Source: Ewingella sp049889095
GTDB lineage: Bacteria; Pseudomonadota; Gammaproteobacteria; Enterobacterales; Enterobacteriaceae
Length of the DNA: 64,000 bases
Reading direction: 5' to 3' (one strand)
Assembly: GCA_049889095.1 (NCBI GenBank)
Contig: JBLJFK010000014.1
Shown here: positions 1 through 6,850 of the stretch, one piece after another
Layout: every line of letters starts with the position of its first letter
Position numbering within the stretch: the stretch's first letter is position 1
Notes under the pieces: model-generated
What the model was told of the DNA's origin: nothing
What the model saw: only the letters and a program-made list of their open reading frames with translations
The model's database searches: none
Translations under genes and position numbers: made by a program

Positions 1-140
1 TTCTCTGCCGTTTCCAGCGAGGTAACTTGAATACCTCGTTCGATGCGGCTCAGGTTCCCAACATCCAGATCTGTGGCAATTGCTACTTCCGCGATGGTGA
101 GTCCTTTCTCTACACGCATTTTTCTAAGTGGTGTTTGCAT
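1..140 (-). CDS. Cro-like phage repressor (N-terminal part, cut by window edge)
   Basis: A reading frame starts at 140 on the minus strand behind a strong GGAGG site and runs off the left edge after about 46 codons. The visible protein is an XRE/Cro-CI type helix-turn-helix domain (starts MQTPLRKMRVEKGLT, recognition region DVGNLSRIERG). It is divergent from the CI repressor at 239, which carries almost the same recognition helix (DVGNLSRLERG), so both should read the same operators between them. By position it is the cro equivalent of a lambdoid phage. Its length and C-terminus cannot be seen. Confidence 0.8.
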   Translation of the reverse strand, partial: MQTPLRKMRVEKGLTIAEVAIATDLDVGNLSRIERGIQVTSLETAE

Positions 141-155
141 ATCGACCTCCATTAA

Positions 156-218
156 ATGCGCTATACGCATAATATGCGATAGATAAACTTTGCGCAAGGC
201 GCTTTGCGAGGAACGCAT
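156..218. promoter_or_regulatory. O_R operator region with divergent pR and pRM
   Basis: Fifteen-base sites of the form (A/T)TGCG-N5-CGCAT occur at 156-170 and 204-218, with a weaker copy at 190-204 and a half-site at 174-178. On the minus strand a promoter fits exactly over them: -35 TTGCGC at 197-192, 17-bp spacer, -10 TATTAT at 174-169, pointing at the Cro-like gene. On the plus strand TTGCGA (204-209) and TTTAAT (227-232), 17 bp apart, could be pRM for cI. The same 15-bp site recurs at 1575-1634. Assignment to CI/Cro is inference from position and from their shared recognition helix. Confidence 0.7.
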
Positions 219-238
219 AAAAGGGTTTTAATTAAGCT

Positions 239-928
239 ATGAAAATAGGTGAACGCATAAGGCAGCTACGCAACGCGCGGAAGCTCACATTACAGAAATT
301 AGCCGACATGATTGATAGCGATGTCGGGAATCTCTCACGCCTTGAGAGAGGTAAACAGGGGTTCAGTGAGCAGATGCTTCAAAAAGTTGCTGATGCCCTC
401 TCAGTTCCTGTGGTTGAACTGTTCTCTGATGATGAGGAAGGTGATACTGTAAATAAATACAGTGTTAATTCACTTGCCAATTCTAGGAGAGATAGCGTGT
501 ATAGGGTTGATGTACTTGGCGTATCTGCCAGTGCGGGCTTTGGAAGCGGTAACGGAGATGTTGTAGAAGTGATCCGTTCTATCGAATACGTGCCTGAGTA
601 CGCCAAATCTATTTTTGGCAACCGCCCGCAGGGTTCTGTGATGCTTATTAATGTTCGCGGTGACTCAATGACTGGCACCCTTGAGCCTGGCGATCTAATC
701 TTCGTGGATACTGAAGTCACGTTCTTTGACGGCGACGGAATCTATGTCTTTAACTTCAATGGAGACACTTTTGTTAAGCGCCTTCAGAAGGTTAAATTCG
801 AGCTTAAAGTCATTTCTGATAACAAAACCTATGAAACATGGGCGTTGGAAAAAGAAGAAATAAACATGCTGCACGTTCAGGGAAAGGTTTTAGTAAGCCA
901 GTCCCAACAAATCAGGAAGCATGGATGA
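239..928 (+). CDS. Prophage CI-type repressor, LexA/S24 self-cleaving family
   Basis: A 229-residue repressor that keeps the prophage silent by binding O_R and O_L. Residues 1-60 are an XRE helix-turn-helix (DVGNLSRLERG). The C-terminal half is a LexA-like peptidase S24 domain with the serine in GDSMTGTLEPGDL and the lysine in GDTFVKRL, so RecA-stimulated self-cleavage and SOS induction are expected. A candidate Ala-Gly cleavage point lies in SASAGFG. There is no good ribosome site close to the ATG, and the best pRM would start transcription at or next to it, as for leaderless lambda cI. It overlaps the next gene by four bases. Confidence 0.9.
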   Translation: MKIGERIRQLRNARKLTLQKLADMIDSDVGNLSRLERGKQGFSEQMLQKVADALSVPVVELFSDDEEGDTVNKYSVNSLANSRRDSVYRVDVLGVSASAGFGSGNGDVVEVIRSIEYVPEYAKSIFGNRPQGSVMLINVRGDSMTGTLEPGDLIFVDTEVTFFDGDGIYVFNFNGDTFVKRLQKVKFELKVISDNKTYETWALEKEEINMLHVQGKVLVSQSQQIRKHG

Positions 929-1482
929 ATGTTATTAAGTCACTGTATATTTTATTAATACCCATGCTTATTACGGGATGTGACTCTCATTCAGAGGCTC
1001 CATTTGGCACTATGTGGAACGAAGGTCAGCAACAAGTTAAGTTCAGTTCTTTACCAAGCTTCCAATCTTTACCTCAGAATGACGGGAGGCTGCTTCTTTA
1101 CGCCACCTCGCCACCATCAGGAAAGGTAGGCAATGGTGAATATAGATTCTATTTCAATGGTAATAAGTTGCAGCAAATCATCTATCGCTCATATGACATA
1201 TCAGGGGTGAATAGTGAAAGCGAAGCAAAATCTGAATATGAAAGGCTTAAATTGGTGATGGTCAAGCAATATGGGCAGCCAGTTAGTGTCAATGAAAGTG
1301 TTTATAGTAAAGGGTTTGCTTTCTTTCCGTGCGTTAGCAATAAAGAATGCGGACAGTGGTCATCCAGCTTCATTGGTGAGTCAACGAAAGCAACGCTAAA
1401 AATTACAATGGGCAATAACGGGTATGGCTACACCGAAGACCGATCTTCTGGCTCGGTAGCGATAGAGTTCTCCCAAAAATAA
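925..1482 (+). CDS. Prophage lipoprotein co-transcribed with cI (rex position)
   Basis: 185 residues starting at the ATG that overlaps the cI stop (ATGA), with AGGAAG in front. The N-terminus is a lipoprotein signal peptide (YILLIPMLITGC), so the mature protein should begin at Cys and be lipid-anchored, probably in the outer membrane. I recognise no further domain; two later cysteines (FFPCVSNKECG) could form a disulfide. It is the only gene sharing the lysogenic transcript, the place where lambda has rexAB, so a role in superinfection exclusion or lysogenic conversion is plausible but unproven. A terminator follows directly. Confidence 0.8.
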   Translation: MNVIKSLYILLIPMLITGCDSHSEAPFGTMWNEGQQQVKFSSLPSFQSLPQNDGRLLLYATSPPSGKVGNGEYRFYFNGNKLQQIIYRSYDISGVNSESEAKSEYERLKLVMVKQYGQPVSVNESVYSKGFAFFPCVSNKECGQWSSSFIGESTKATLKITMGNNGYGYTEDRSSGSVAIEFSQK

Positions 1483-1500
1483 GCAAACAAAAATATGAAA

Positions 1501-1523
1501 GCCCGCATAATGCGGGTTTTTTT
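1501..1523 (+). terminator. Terminator of the cI-lipoprotein transcript
   Basis: Stem CCCGC (1502-1506), short A/T loop, GCGGG (1512-1516), then seven T residues, starting 19 bases after the lipoprotein stop. Confidence 0.85.
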
Positions 1524-1574
1524 ACGTCTTTATACTCCCCGAGTAAAAAATAAATTCCATTCTAAAACAAACAT

Positions 1575-1639
1575 ATGCGACAACATGCACTTATTTTTAT
1601 AATTATGCGTTTGACGCATTTGCGCATAACGCATATATT
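1575..1639 (+). promoter_or_regulatory. O_L operators and pL promoter
   Basis: Two abutting 15-bp sites, ATGCG-TTTGA-CGCAT (1605-1619) and TTGCG-CATAA-CGCAT (1620-1634), plus a weaker copy at 1575-1589, match the O_R sites. A promoter lies inside them: -35 TTGACG at 1611-1616, exactly 17 bp, -10 TATATT at 1634-1639, so bound repressor would block RNA polymerase. It faces the N-like gene and the early operon, the lambda pL arrangement in mirror image. Confidence 0.8.
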
Positions 1640-1704
1640 AAATCCATCGCGACGACACAGCGAGGCGGATCAGGAAGATGACCGCGCCGGGCCAGATGCC
1701 TAGC

Positions 1705-1744
1705 TGCTTCTTTAACAATTTGATTCTTCCCTGATTCGGGGAAG
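1705..1744 (+). promoter_or_regulatory. nut site: boxA and boxB
   Basis: TGCTTCTTTAACA (1705-1717) is one base longer than the classical boxA TGCTCTTTAACA. Eight bases on, CTTCCCT (1726-1732) pairs with GGGGAAG (1738-1744) around a five-base loop GATTC, the size of a boxB pentaloop. It lies between pL and the N-like gene, where nutL belongs. A second short inverted repeat follows up to about 1780. The call rests on pattern and place. Confidence 0.65.
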
Positions 1745-1891
1745 CCGAAGGAAAGTGCTTCGGGGTGTGGTGGGGAAGCCATCTGGAAGGGGTCAGCGTT
1801 GTCGATTTCAATCGAACGTAGCACCAGCGGTTTAGCCGAAAGAATGACTACCAACCACCACACCACCCAAGCACTTACCGAGGAAGCAAAC

Positions 1892-2140
1892 ATGAACTCA
1901 AGACAACGCAATAAACTGGCTCGTGCCATAGCGCATCGAGCAGAAGCGAACAAGGACATGCAATTTGAGAAGCGCATCGCTCTGAGCCTCTCAGGCTGTT
2001 CTGCAAGGGTATACAAAGCAACGATGACTTTACCGTTGCGCAGTAAAGAACAGGCAAGCGCAGACAATATCTGTTTGCCTGACGTGGCAATTTTCGCCGC
2101 CGGGCATCGCAAGCCAACAGAAACAATTACAGCACGCTGA
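1892..2140 (+). CDS. N-type antitermination protein
   Basis: 82 residues from the ATG at 1892, chosen over upstream in-frame starts because GAGGAAG lies just in front. An arginine/lysine-rich N-terminal segment (RQRNKLARAIAHRAEANK) is the expected boxB-binding motif. The C-terminus PDVAIFAAGHRKPTETITAR closely resembles the end of the P22 gene 24 antiterminator as I recall it (…ALYAAGHRKSKQITAR). It should bind the nut RNA and modify RNA polymerase so that it reads through the terminators at 3644 and 10657. First gene of the pL operon. Confidence 0.8.
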   Translation: MNSRQRNKLARAIAHRAEANKDMQFEKRIALSLSGCSARVYKATMTLPLRSKEQASADNICLPDVAIFAAGHRKPTETITAR

Positions 2141-2149
2141 GGGGTCGAT

Positions 2150-2326
2150 ATGAAAATAACGCTGACTTTAAGTGCTGATGAACTGCATCACACAGGACTT
2201 GATGAAGAAGACTTGAGGGAAGCGGCTAAAGACCTCATCGACTCTGGTATTTATTTTGATGAGATTGATGTTGCCTTAGTAATCAATGGCGCTGGCTGCA
2301 CGTCAGCAACAGTAACTGCACTATGA
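2150..2326 (+). CDS. Small acidic phage protein, unknown function
   Basis: 58 residues, starting MKITLTLSADELHHTGLDEE and ending GCTSATVTAL. It follows the N-like gene by nine bases and precedes another short gene with its own GGTGAGAG site. Acidic, no signal peptide or membrane segment. Early-region phage genes of this size are often host-takeover factors, but nothing here shows the function. Confidence 0.55.
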   Translation: MKITLTLSADELHHTGLDEEDLREAAKDLIDSGIYFDEIDVALVINGAGCTSATVTAL

Positions 2327-2334
2327 GGTGAGAG

Positions 2335-2511
2335 ATGAAACGGAAGATTAACGAATTCGTTGGTTGGGGTCTTGATGCCTACGGCAATGCAACGCTCTTT
2401 TGCAGTAAATGTCGCGCTGTATTTTACAGGTCAGCCAACCTATCAAAAATAATTCAGGCAAAGCGAGTTTTCGGCAAGAAGCACGCCTGCCCCACCCCGC
2501 ATCATAACTAA
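2335..2511 (+). CDS. Small cysteine-containing basic phage protein
   Basis: 58 residues from ATG 2335, preceded by GAGGTGAGAG and eight bases after the previous stop. Basic, with a CSKC pair and a later HAC that could make a small zinc-binding knuckle. Lambdoid pL operons carry small Zn-ribbon proteins in this region; I cannot tell which, if any, this corresponds to. Confidence 0.55.
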   Translation: MKRKINEFVGWGLDAYGNATLFCSKCRAVFYRSANLSKIIQAKRVFGKKHACPTPHHN

Positions 2512-2525
2512 CTGAGACTTCACCC

Positions 2526-2547
2526 TGCGCATTTTAACGAGTGCGCA
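2526..2547. repeat. TGCGCA inverted-repeat hairpin, copy 1
   Basis: TGCGCA at 2526-2531 and again at 2542-2547 around ATTTTAACGAG-like sequence, in a 150-base stretch without a clear gene (2512-2663). A near-identical arrangement recurs at 3579-3599. The TGCG/GCA core resembles half of the prophage operator. Confidence 0.5.
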
Positions 2548-2663
2548 TGAATGAAGATTCTATGCGGAGCCAGCCGCCGATGACCCTGGCATTACTGAAT
2601 CGGGAGGCAACATGTGAACCGTAACGCTGGCGAGCGAATACGCGCCATCGCTCGCCATTACCC

Positions 2664-2828
2664 TTAAAGGTGATTAAGTGTAGAAGCTTTATTATCTTTT
2701 CCCTTTAGATTCTTAAAGGCAGCCTTAGCTTTTTCCAGTTCATCTAAAAAATCAAAATGAGTAAGACCGGTCTTTTGAGAAGTCACATATGCCAATGCCA
2801 ATTCATCTGTCGTCATTTTATTAGGCAT
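2664..2828 (-). CDS. Small antisense-strand phage protein
   Basis: 54 residues on the strand opposite to the rest of the early operon. Start at 2828 because GGAG lies seven bases upstream; a longer frame to 2927 has no such site and would run into the neighbour. The protein (MPNKMTTDELALAYVTSQKT at the N-terminus) is mostly helical and charged at its C-terminal half (ELEKAKAAFKNLKGKDNK). It would be silent while the pL transcript reads through, so it may be expressed in the lysogen. Function unknown. Confidence 0.5.
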   Translation of the reverse strand: MPNKMTTDELALAYVTSQKTGLTHFDFLDELEKAKAAFKNLKGKDNKASTLNHL

Positions 2829-2914
2829 TACAATCTCCATTGGTAAATCGGATATTAACTTTATCCCACAAAATATTAATTGAAAGACATTTCTACCCCA
2901 CCGGAGCCACCCCC

Positions 2915-3088
2915 ATGCGATTAACAAACACTTTAACAGGTGAGCACTTTCTCGTTTCGAGGGTGGCTAACGGTTACGAATACACCATTAACCAAATAGG
3001 CACACGAAACAAAGTTCGCATGAACCATGAGCAATATGCGGCTTATCGTTTGAAGCCTGAGATTAAGGAAGTTGAGGAGGAAGTATGA
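2915..3088 (+). CDS. Small phage protein, unknown
   Basis: 57 residues; start at 2915 chosen because GGAG lies upstream and earlier ATGs overlap the divergent gene. Sequence begins MRLTNTLTGEHFLVSRVANG and ends in acidic EIKEVEEEV. The stop overlaps the next start (ATGA), so the two are translationally coupled. No recognised domain. Confidence 0.6.
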   Translation: MRLTNTLTGEHFLVSRVANGYEYTINQIGTRNKVRMNHEQYAAYRLKPEIKEVEEEV

Positions 3089-3306
3089 GCAAGTATCCAG
3101 TTACGGTTCACCCCACTACCGAGGCGAATTGGTTTAACGAAAACGTGCGTACGGAAGGAGCGCTTTTGCGTGATGAATTCGCGGGTAGAGCTATGGCTCA
3201 AATATGTTTTTTGCAGGAAGGTAATAACCCCGAGTCAGGAGCAAGTCAGGCTTATGCGTGGGCTGACGCAATGATGAAGGCTCGCGAAGAAGGTAACGAC
3301 AAATGA
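3085..3306 (+). CDS. Phage early-region protein, unknown
   Basis: 73 residues, start behind GAGGAAGT and overlapping the previous stop by four bases. The C-terminal stretch QAYAWADAMMKAREEGND is of a kind common in small enterophage early proteins. No catalytic motif seen. Overlaps the next gene by four bases. Confidence 0.65.
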   Translation: MSKYPVTVHPTTEANWFNENVRTEGALLRDEFAGRAMAQICFLQEGNNPESGASQAYAWADAMMKAREEGNDK

Positions 3307-3566
3307 GCGAATTCAAAGTCACCAGAAGCATTATCTATAAGTGTTACGCCATCAAAATACCCCAATCATTTGGCGAAAAGCTTGCCGGGGTTGCTCAGAT
3401 TGTCCCCTGCTATGAACTGCCTTATGAGCTATGCACGAAAATGGCCGCCTTGATGAGTGCAGGTGATAGTTCTACAGACTACTGGATTGACCGCCTGACT
3501 GAATATAAGAGCGGCTTCATCAGCCAGTTAACCCGAGAACTTAACTACCGAGAATTGCCTAAGTGA
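3303..3566 (+). CDS. Phage early-region protein, unknown
   Basis: 87 residues, coupled to the preceding gene by an ATGA overlap. Mixed alpha/beta composition, three cysteines (YKCYA, VPCYE, LCTK), no recognised family. Followed by a hairpin repeat and a terminator before the next gene. Confidence 0.6.
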   Translation: MSEFKVTRSIIYKCYAIKIPQSFGEKLAGVAQIVPCYELPYELCTKMAALMSAGDSSTDYWIDRLTEYKSGFISQLTRELNYRELPK

Positions 3567-3578
3567 GCCCCTTCCTGC

Positions 3579-3599
3579 TGCGCATTCACTGAGTGCGCA
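3579..3599. repeat. TGCGCA inverted-repeat hairpin, copy 2
   Basis: TGCGCA at 3579-3584 and 3594-3599 around a nine-base spacer; same form and context as the copy at 2526-2547, just after a small gene and before the next transcription signal. Confidence 0.5.
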
Positions 3600-3643
3600 T
3601 CGTGATAAGAGCCCCTTATCAAGTTAATGCTGTGAACCACTTC

Positions 3644-3669
3644 GCCCTGTCACCCCACAGGGCTTTTTT
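3644..3669 (+). terminator. Intrinsic terminator inside the pL operon
   Basis: GCCCTGT (3644-3650) pairs with ACAGGGC (3657-3663) around CACCCC, followed by six T. It would stop unmodified polymerase before the recombination genes, so it is a natural target of the N-type antiterminator. Confidence 0.85.
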
Positions 3670-3685
3670 ATATCTGGAGATAACC

Positions 3686-4195
3686 ATGAGCCTGACAGCC
3701 CTAACACTAAGCAAGAAGCATCTCGAAACTGAAAGAGAAAGTCTGCGTGATCTCTACGAGAGAGAATCAAAACGCATTGCCCGTGAACTGGTGAAAATCA
3801 CCGAGCAGCTTAATTTCGTAAGTGCTGGGCTGGACGAGGATTTACTAAAGCTTGGCATGTCAGTTGTGAGCTTTGGTGATTTGAAAGGAAATTCAGAGCG
3901 GCGCGGTTGCGTTACTGACGCAATAAACGATTTGGCGGCGGGTGGGAAAACCCTCAGTGAGAAGTATTTCGGAACTAAAGATTATGCCCACTGGAGCGAT
4001 CAGCGCGAAGACCATGAGTACGGATATGGGCCGCGACATGGAAGCATTGTTTTCAAGGTTGGCCTAACCAATGATGCATTGGCGAAATTTCTCCGTGGTG
4101 GATTAACTGAAGGCGACATTGAATCTGCAATCTACTGCCTGATGAATATCGATGAAATAAACAGGCAGAAGAAAGCCGCAAGCCAAGCCGCCTAA
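3686..4195 (+). CDS. Phage protein, unknown
   Basis: 169 residues. ATG 3686 has GGAG eight bases upstream; the longer in-frame extension would pass through the terminator. The N-terminal third (about residues 5-45) is a charged helix likely to form a coiled coil (KHLETERESLRDLYERES); the rest is globular. It precedes the coiled-coil protein and erf, so a role around recombination is possible but not shown. Confidence 0.65.
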   Translation: MSLTALTLSKKHLETERESLRDLYERESKRIARELVKITEQLNFVSAGLDEDLLKLGMSVVSFGDLKGNSERRGCVTDAINDLAAGGKTLSEKYFGTKDYAHWSDQREDHEYGYGPRHGSIVFKVGLTNDALAKFLRGGLTEGDIESAIYCLMNIDEINRQKKAASQAA

Positions 4196-4272
4196 CCGCG
4201 GCTTTTTCAATGGATGCAAAAGCCAGTTCAAGAGCTGGCTTCTTCATCTAAACATCAATTACAGGAGTTGCC

Positions 4273-5310
4273 ATGAGTGAGTCTAACGAACTGGTTATCG
4301 TCGAGCCTAAGAACGCGCTCACGGTATTTACTAAACCCGATGAGATTGAATCCATCTTGCTAAAAGTTGAGCAAGAGGTCGGCTCATTTGTGCCTGATGT
4401 ATCGACCAAGAAAGGCCGTGACGCTATCGGCTCACTTGGCTTGAAAATAGCCCGTACCAAGACATACCTCGACGGCTTGGGGAAAGACCTTGTTGATGAG
4501 TACAAAGAAATCCCCAAGAAAATCGACGCCAATCGGAAAACAGTTCGTGACCGGCTCGATGCGCTGAAAGCTAAAACGCTGAAGCCTCGGGATGAGTGGG
4601 ACGCCGAGCAAGCACGTGTCGCATATGAAAAGCAGATGCAAGACTTGCATGCAGAAGCGCTGGAAATGAACGCTGATATCGATAAATCACGCGCTGAACG
4701 CATCGAAGCAGATCACGAACTCGCACTTCTGATGAACGCACAGCATGACCGCGATATTGCCGACGCTAAAGCCGAGACAGAACGCCAGCGCATTGCCCAC
4801 GAAGCTGAAATAAAGCGTCAGGCAGTTGAGCAAGCACAGCATGAAGCCGACGAAAAGATTCAGCGGGAACGTGAAACATCGGCTAAGCGTGAAGCTGACT
4901 TGAAGGCTCAGGCAGAGCAGGAAAAGCGAGACCGTGAAGCTGCAGCGCAGAAAGCCGAGCAATTCCGCATTGACGCGGCGGCCAAGGTAGAAACTGACCG
5001 GTTAGCCGCAGCACAGCAAGCTGAGCGCGAGAAGCAGGAAGCTATCGCAGCCGAGCAACTCAAAGCTCAACAGGAAGCCCAGCGTATTCAGCGTGAAGCC
5101 CAGCAGAAAGAAGATGCGCGGATGGCAGAAGAGAAGCGTATCGCTGATGAAGCCGCTGCTCGTGCTGCAAATGAAACACACCGCAAAGCGATCGGAACTG
5201 ACGTTGTTAACGCTCTCGTAGCGCACGCCGGACTGACTCGGGTTCAGGCTATCGACGTCCTGATGCAAATCAAAGACGGCAACATTCCCCACACCTCAAT
5301 TCAATATTAA
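4273..5310 (+). CDS. Phage coiled-coil protein of the recombination region
   Basis: 345 residues. The N-terminal 110 residues are globular (VSTKKGRDAIGSLGLKIART, then DGLGKDLVDEYKEIPKKID), followed by roughly 180 residues of Ala/Glu/Arg/Gln-rich coiled coil, and a short C-terminal domain ending NIPHTSIQY. Phage proteins with this layout are often mislabelled TolA-like because of the coiled coil; the conserved part is the N-terminal domain and the IPH motif at the end. It sits a few genes before erf, as in other Erf/RecT modules, so it probably assists recombination; this is inference. Confidence 0.75.
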   Translation: MSESNELVIVEPKNALTVFTKPDEIESILLKVEQEVGSFVPDVSTKKGRDAIGSLGLKIARTKTYLDGLGKDLVDEYKEIPKKIDANRKTVRDRLDALKAKTLKPRDEWDAEQARVAYEKQMQDLHAEALEMNADIDKSRAERIEADHELALLMNAQHDRDIADAKAETERQRIAHEAEIKRQAVEQAQHEADEKIQRERETSAKREADLKAQAEQEKRDREAAAQKAEQFRIDAAAKVETDRLAAAQQAEREKQEAIAAEQLKAQQEAQRIQREAQQKEDARMAEEKRIADEAAARAANETHRKAIGTDVVNALVAHAGLTRVQAIDVLMQIKDGNIPHTSIQY

Positions 5311-5328
5311 TTAAACCGGAGCACCTCA

Positions 5329-5511
5329 ATGATGACCTTAGCCATCGCAGGGCAGTCCCCATCGGGCTGCTCTATCAACTATTTGACCAAAATGCAGCAC
5401 TTCCCAGCCTTCCGCGTTAACTCAGCAAGCTTTCACCAGCCGCCTAAGACGCTTCTGCAAAAGCTGTGGGAGCGCCTGGTGGCAACACTCAACCAAGAGG
5501 GTCAGCCATGA
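5329..5511 (+). CDS. Small phage protein, unknown
   Basis: 60 residues from ATG 5329 (or the adjacent ATG 5332) with GGAG upstream. Basic, rich in Pro/Gln toward the end. The stop overlaps the next start (ATGA). The tight packing is the main reason to accept it. Confidence 0.55.
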   Translation: MMTLAIAGQSPSGCSINYLTKMQHFPAFRVNSASFHQPPKTLLQKLWERLVATLNQEGQP

Positions 5512-5714
5512 ACATTGAAATCACCTGTCGCGGCGAAGTGAAGTCTAAGCACGGTGTCAGGCCATATGAAACCAGCGTCACAGTTGAGTCCGTAGATAGC
5601 ATCCGGTTCGACAACGAACCCGGCGTGCTGGACTGGATAAACGACGACGCTATCGCGGAATACCTGCGGGGTCGAGGCTTCTCAGTGAGCATTCCAGAGG
5701 AGAAAGCAGCATGA
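5508..5714 (+). CDS. Small phage protein, unknown
   Basis: 68 residues; start at 5508 (GAGGGTCAGCC upstream) rather than an in-frame ATG at 5466, because 5508 gives the four-base overlap typical of this operon. Begins MNIEITCRGEVKSKHGVRPY. No recognised domain. Overlaps the next gene by four bases. Confidence 0.6.
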   Translation: MNIEITCRGEVKSKHGVRPYETSVTVESVDSIRFDNEPGVLDWINDDAIAEYLRGRGFSVSIPEEKAA

Positions 5715-5893
5715 CTCAGGATGAACGCTTCAACGCTGCACTCAGCTCTGTATCAGCGTCTATCGCATGGAAACATCTGATTGCAGACGAACGCTTCACT
5801 GATGAAATGGCGCAATTAGAGGCTAATGCAGATCACCGCACCAGTCGGCAGCAGAACAGGATTGAGGAGGCTCAAAATGACAGCCGTTTATAA
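5711..5893 (+). CDS. Small phage protein, unknown
   Basis: 60 residues beginning MTQDERFNAALSSVSASIAW, helical and acidic, with AGGAGAAAG in front. Overlaps both neighbours: four bases on the left, and 17 bases into erf on the right. Confidence 0.6.
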   Translation: MTQDERFNAALSSVSASIAWKHLIADERFTDEMAQLEANADHRTSRQQNRIEEAQNDSRL

Positions 5894-6494
5894 AGCAATT
5901 GCAGGCGTGGCAAAGGATTTATCAGAAGTCGGAATTTCCAAGGACAGCCGCAACCAGCAGCAAGGGTTTCAGTTTCGTGGCATTGACGCCGTGTATAACG
6001 CTCTATCCCCTGCGTTGGTCAAGAATGGACTCGTAATACTCCCTCGCATAACAGAGCGGACAGTGTCGGAGAGAGTCACTCAGAAAGGCGGCGTTCTGTT
6101 TTATGTCGTCGTGAAGGCCGAGTTTGATTTCGTTGCCACGGAAGACGGAAGCAAACACACGGTGATCACCTTTGGCGAGGCTATGGATAGCGGAGACAAG
6201 GCCACAAACAAGGCAATGTCCATCGCCTACAAATACGCGGCATTTCAGGCGTTCTGCATTCCGACAGAAGAGACAGCTCAGGATGCTGATGCGCTTGTTC
6301 ATCATCCGGCAGCCAGATCACCAGATCAAATACTCCAGGATTTCACATCTCAAGCTGCTGACTGCCAGACCGTGGCTGAACTCAAAGGGATTTATACGCC
6401 AGCATGGAACGCCTTGGCGGCATCGGCAGAGCATCAAACTAAATGCGTGGAAGTATTTAAAACGCGAGGGTCAGAACTTAATAAGGCCGCATAA
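5877..6494 (+). CDS. erf: Erf-family single-strand annealing recombinase
   Basis: 205 residues; ATG 5877 follows GAGGAGG. The N-terminal 140 residues carry the Erf family pattern: KDSRNQQQGFQFRGIDAVYN, then ITFGEAMDSGDKATNKAMSI and AYKYAAFQAFCIPTEE. Erf proteins, best known from P22, anneal complementary single strands and circularise or repair phage DNA. The tail (from about residue 150) is a variable helical region. No separate exonuclease of lambda type is visible nearby. Confidence 0.9.
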   Translation: MTAVYKAIAGVAKDLSEVGISKDSRNQQQGFQFRGIDAVYNALSPALVKNGLVILPRITERTVSERVTQKGGVLFYVVVKAEFDFVATEDGSKHTVITFGEAMDSGDKATNKAMSIAYKYAAFQAFCIPTEETAQDADALVHHPAARSPDQILQDFTSQAADCQTVAELKGIYTPAWNALAASAEHQTKCVEVFKTRGSELNKAA

Positions 6495-6833
6495 ATGAAT
6501 AATTTACAGCAAACAATATCCTCCTCCCTCCCATCCCATCTTCGCCCTATCTACGCACGAAGCATCAAGGCCATGAGAGATACAACGCTAAACAAAGCGC
6601 TTGTCATGTGTGGTGCTATCCATGCGATGGAGGAAATGAGCGCCGGGCGTCCCAGCCCTCAGATTGATGGAATGCGGCACAAAGAATGGTCGGCAAGGAT
6701 GCTGATGAACCGCACAGCATCTACCTATCCGCGCCTGCCAGTAGAAGTAATCATAAATGCTCCGCGCGATTGGGATGGCCCATACGCACCATATAAAATT
6801 GCCGGGCAGGATGGTCCGATGCGGCATGATTAA
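6495..6833 (+). CDS. Phage protein downstream of erf, unknown
   Basis: 112 residues, start directly after the erf stop (TAAATG). Middle part is helical (KALVMCGAIHAMEEMSAGRP), the C-terminal third is Pro/Tyr-rich. I recognise no family. Its abutment to erf suggests co-translation. Confidence 0.6.
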   Translation: MNNLQQTISSSLPSHLRPIYARSIKAMRDTTLNKALVMCGAIHAMEEMSAGRPSPQIDGMRHKEWSARMLMNRTASTYPRLPVEVIINAPRDWDGPYAPYKIAGQDGPMRHD

Positions 6834-6850
6834 AAATAAGCGAGGTGGCG

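Noticed and set aside
925..1482. RexA or RexB homolog after cI
   Set aside because: The protein has a lipobox and no similarity I can see to either Rex protein; only the position is shared.
4053..5292. Several minus-strand frames of 60-150 codons under the coiled-coil protein
   Set aside because: They mirror the low-complexity coiled-coil codons on the plus strand and have no ribosome sites fitting the operon.
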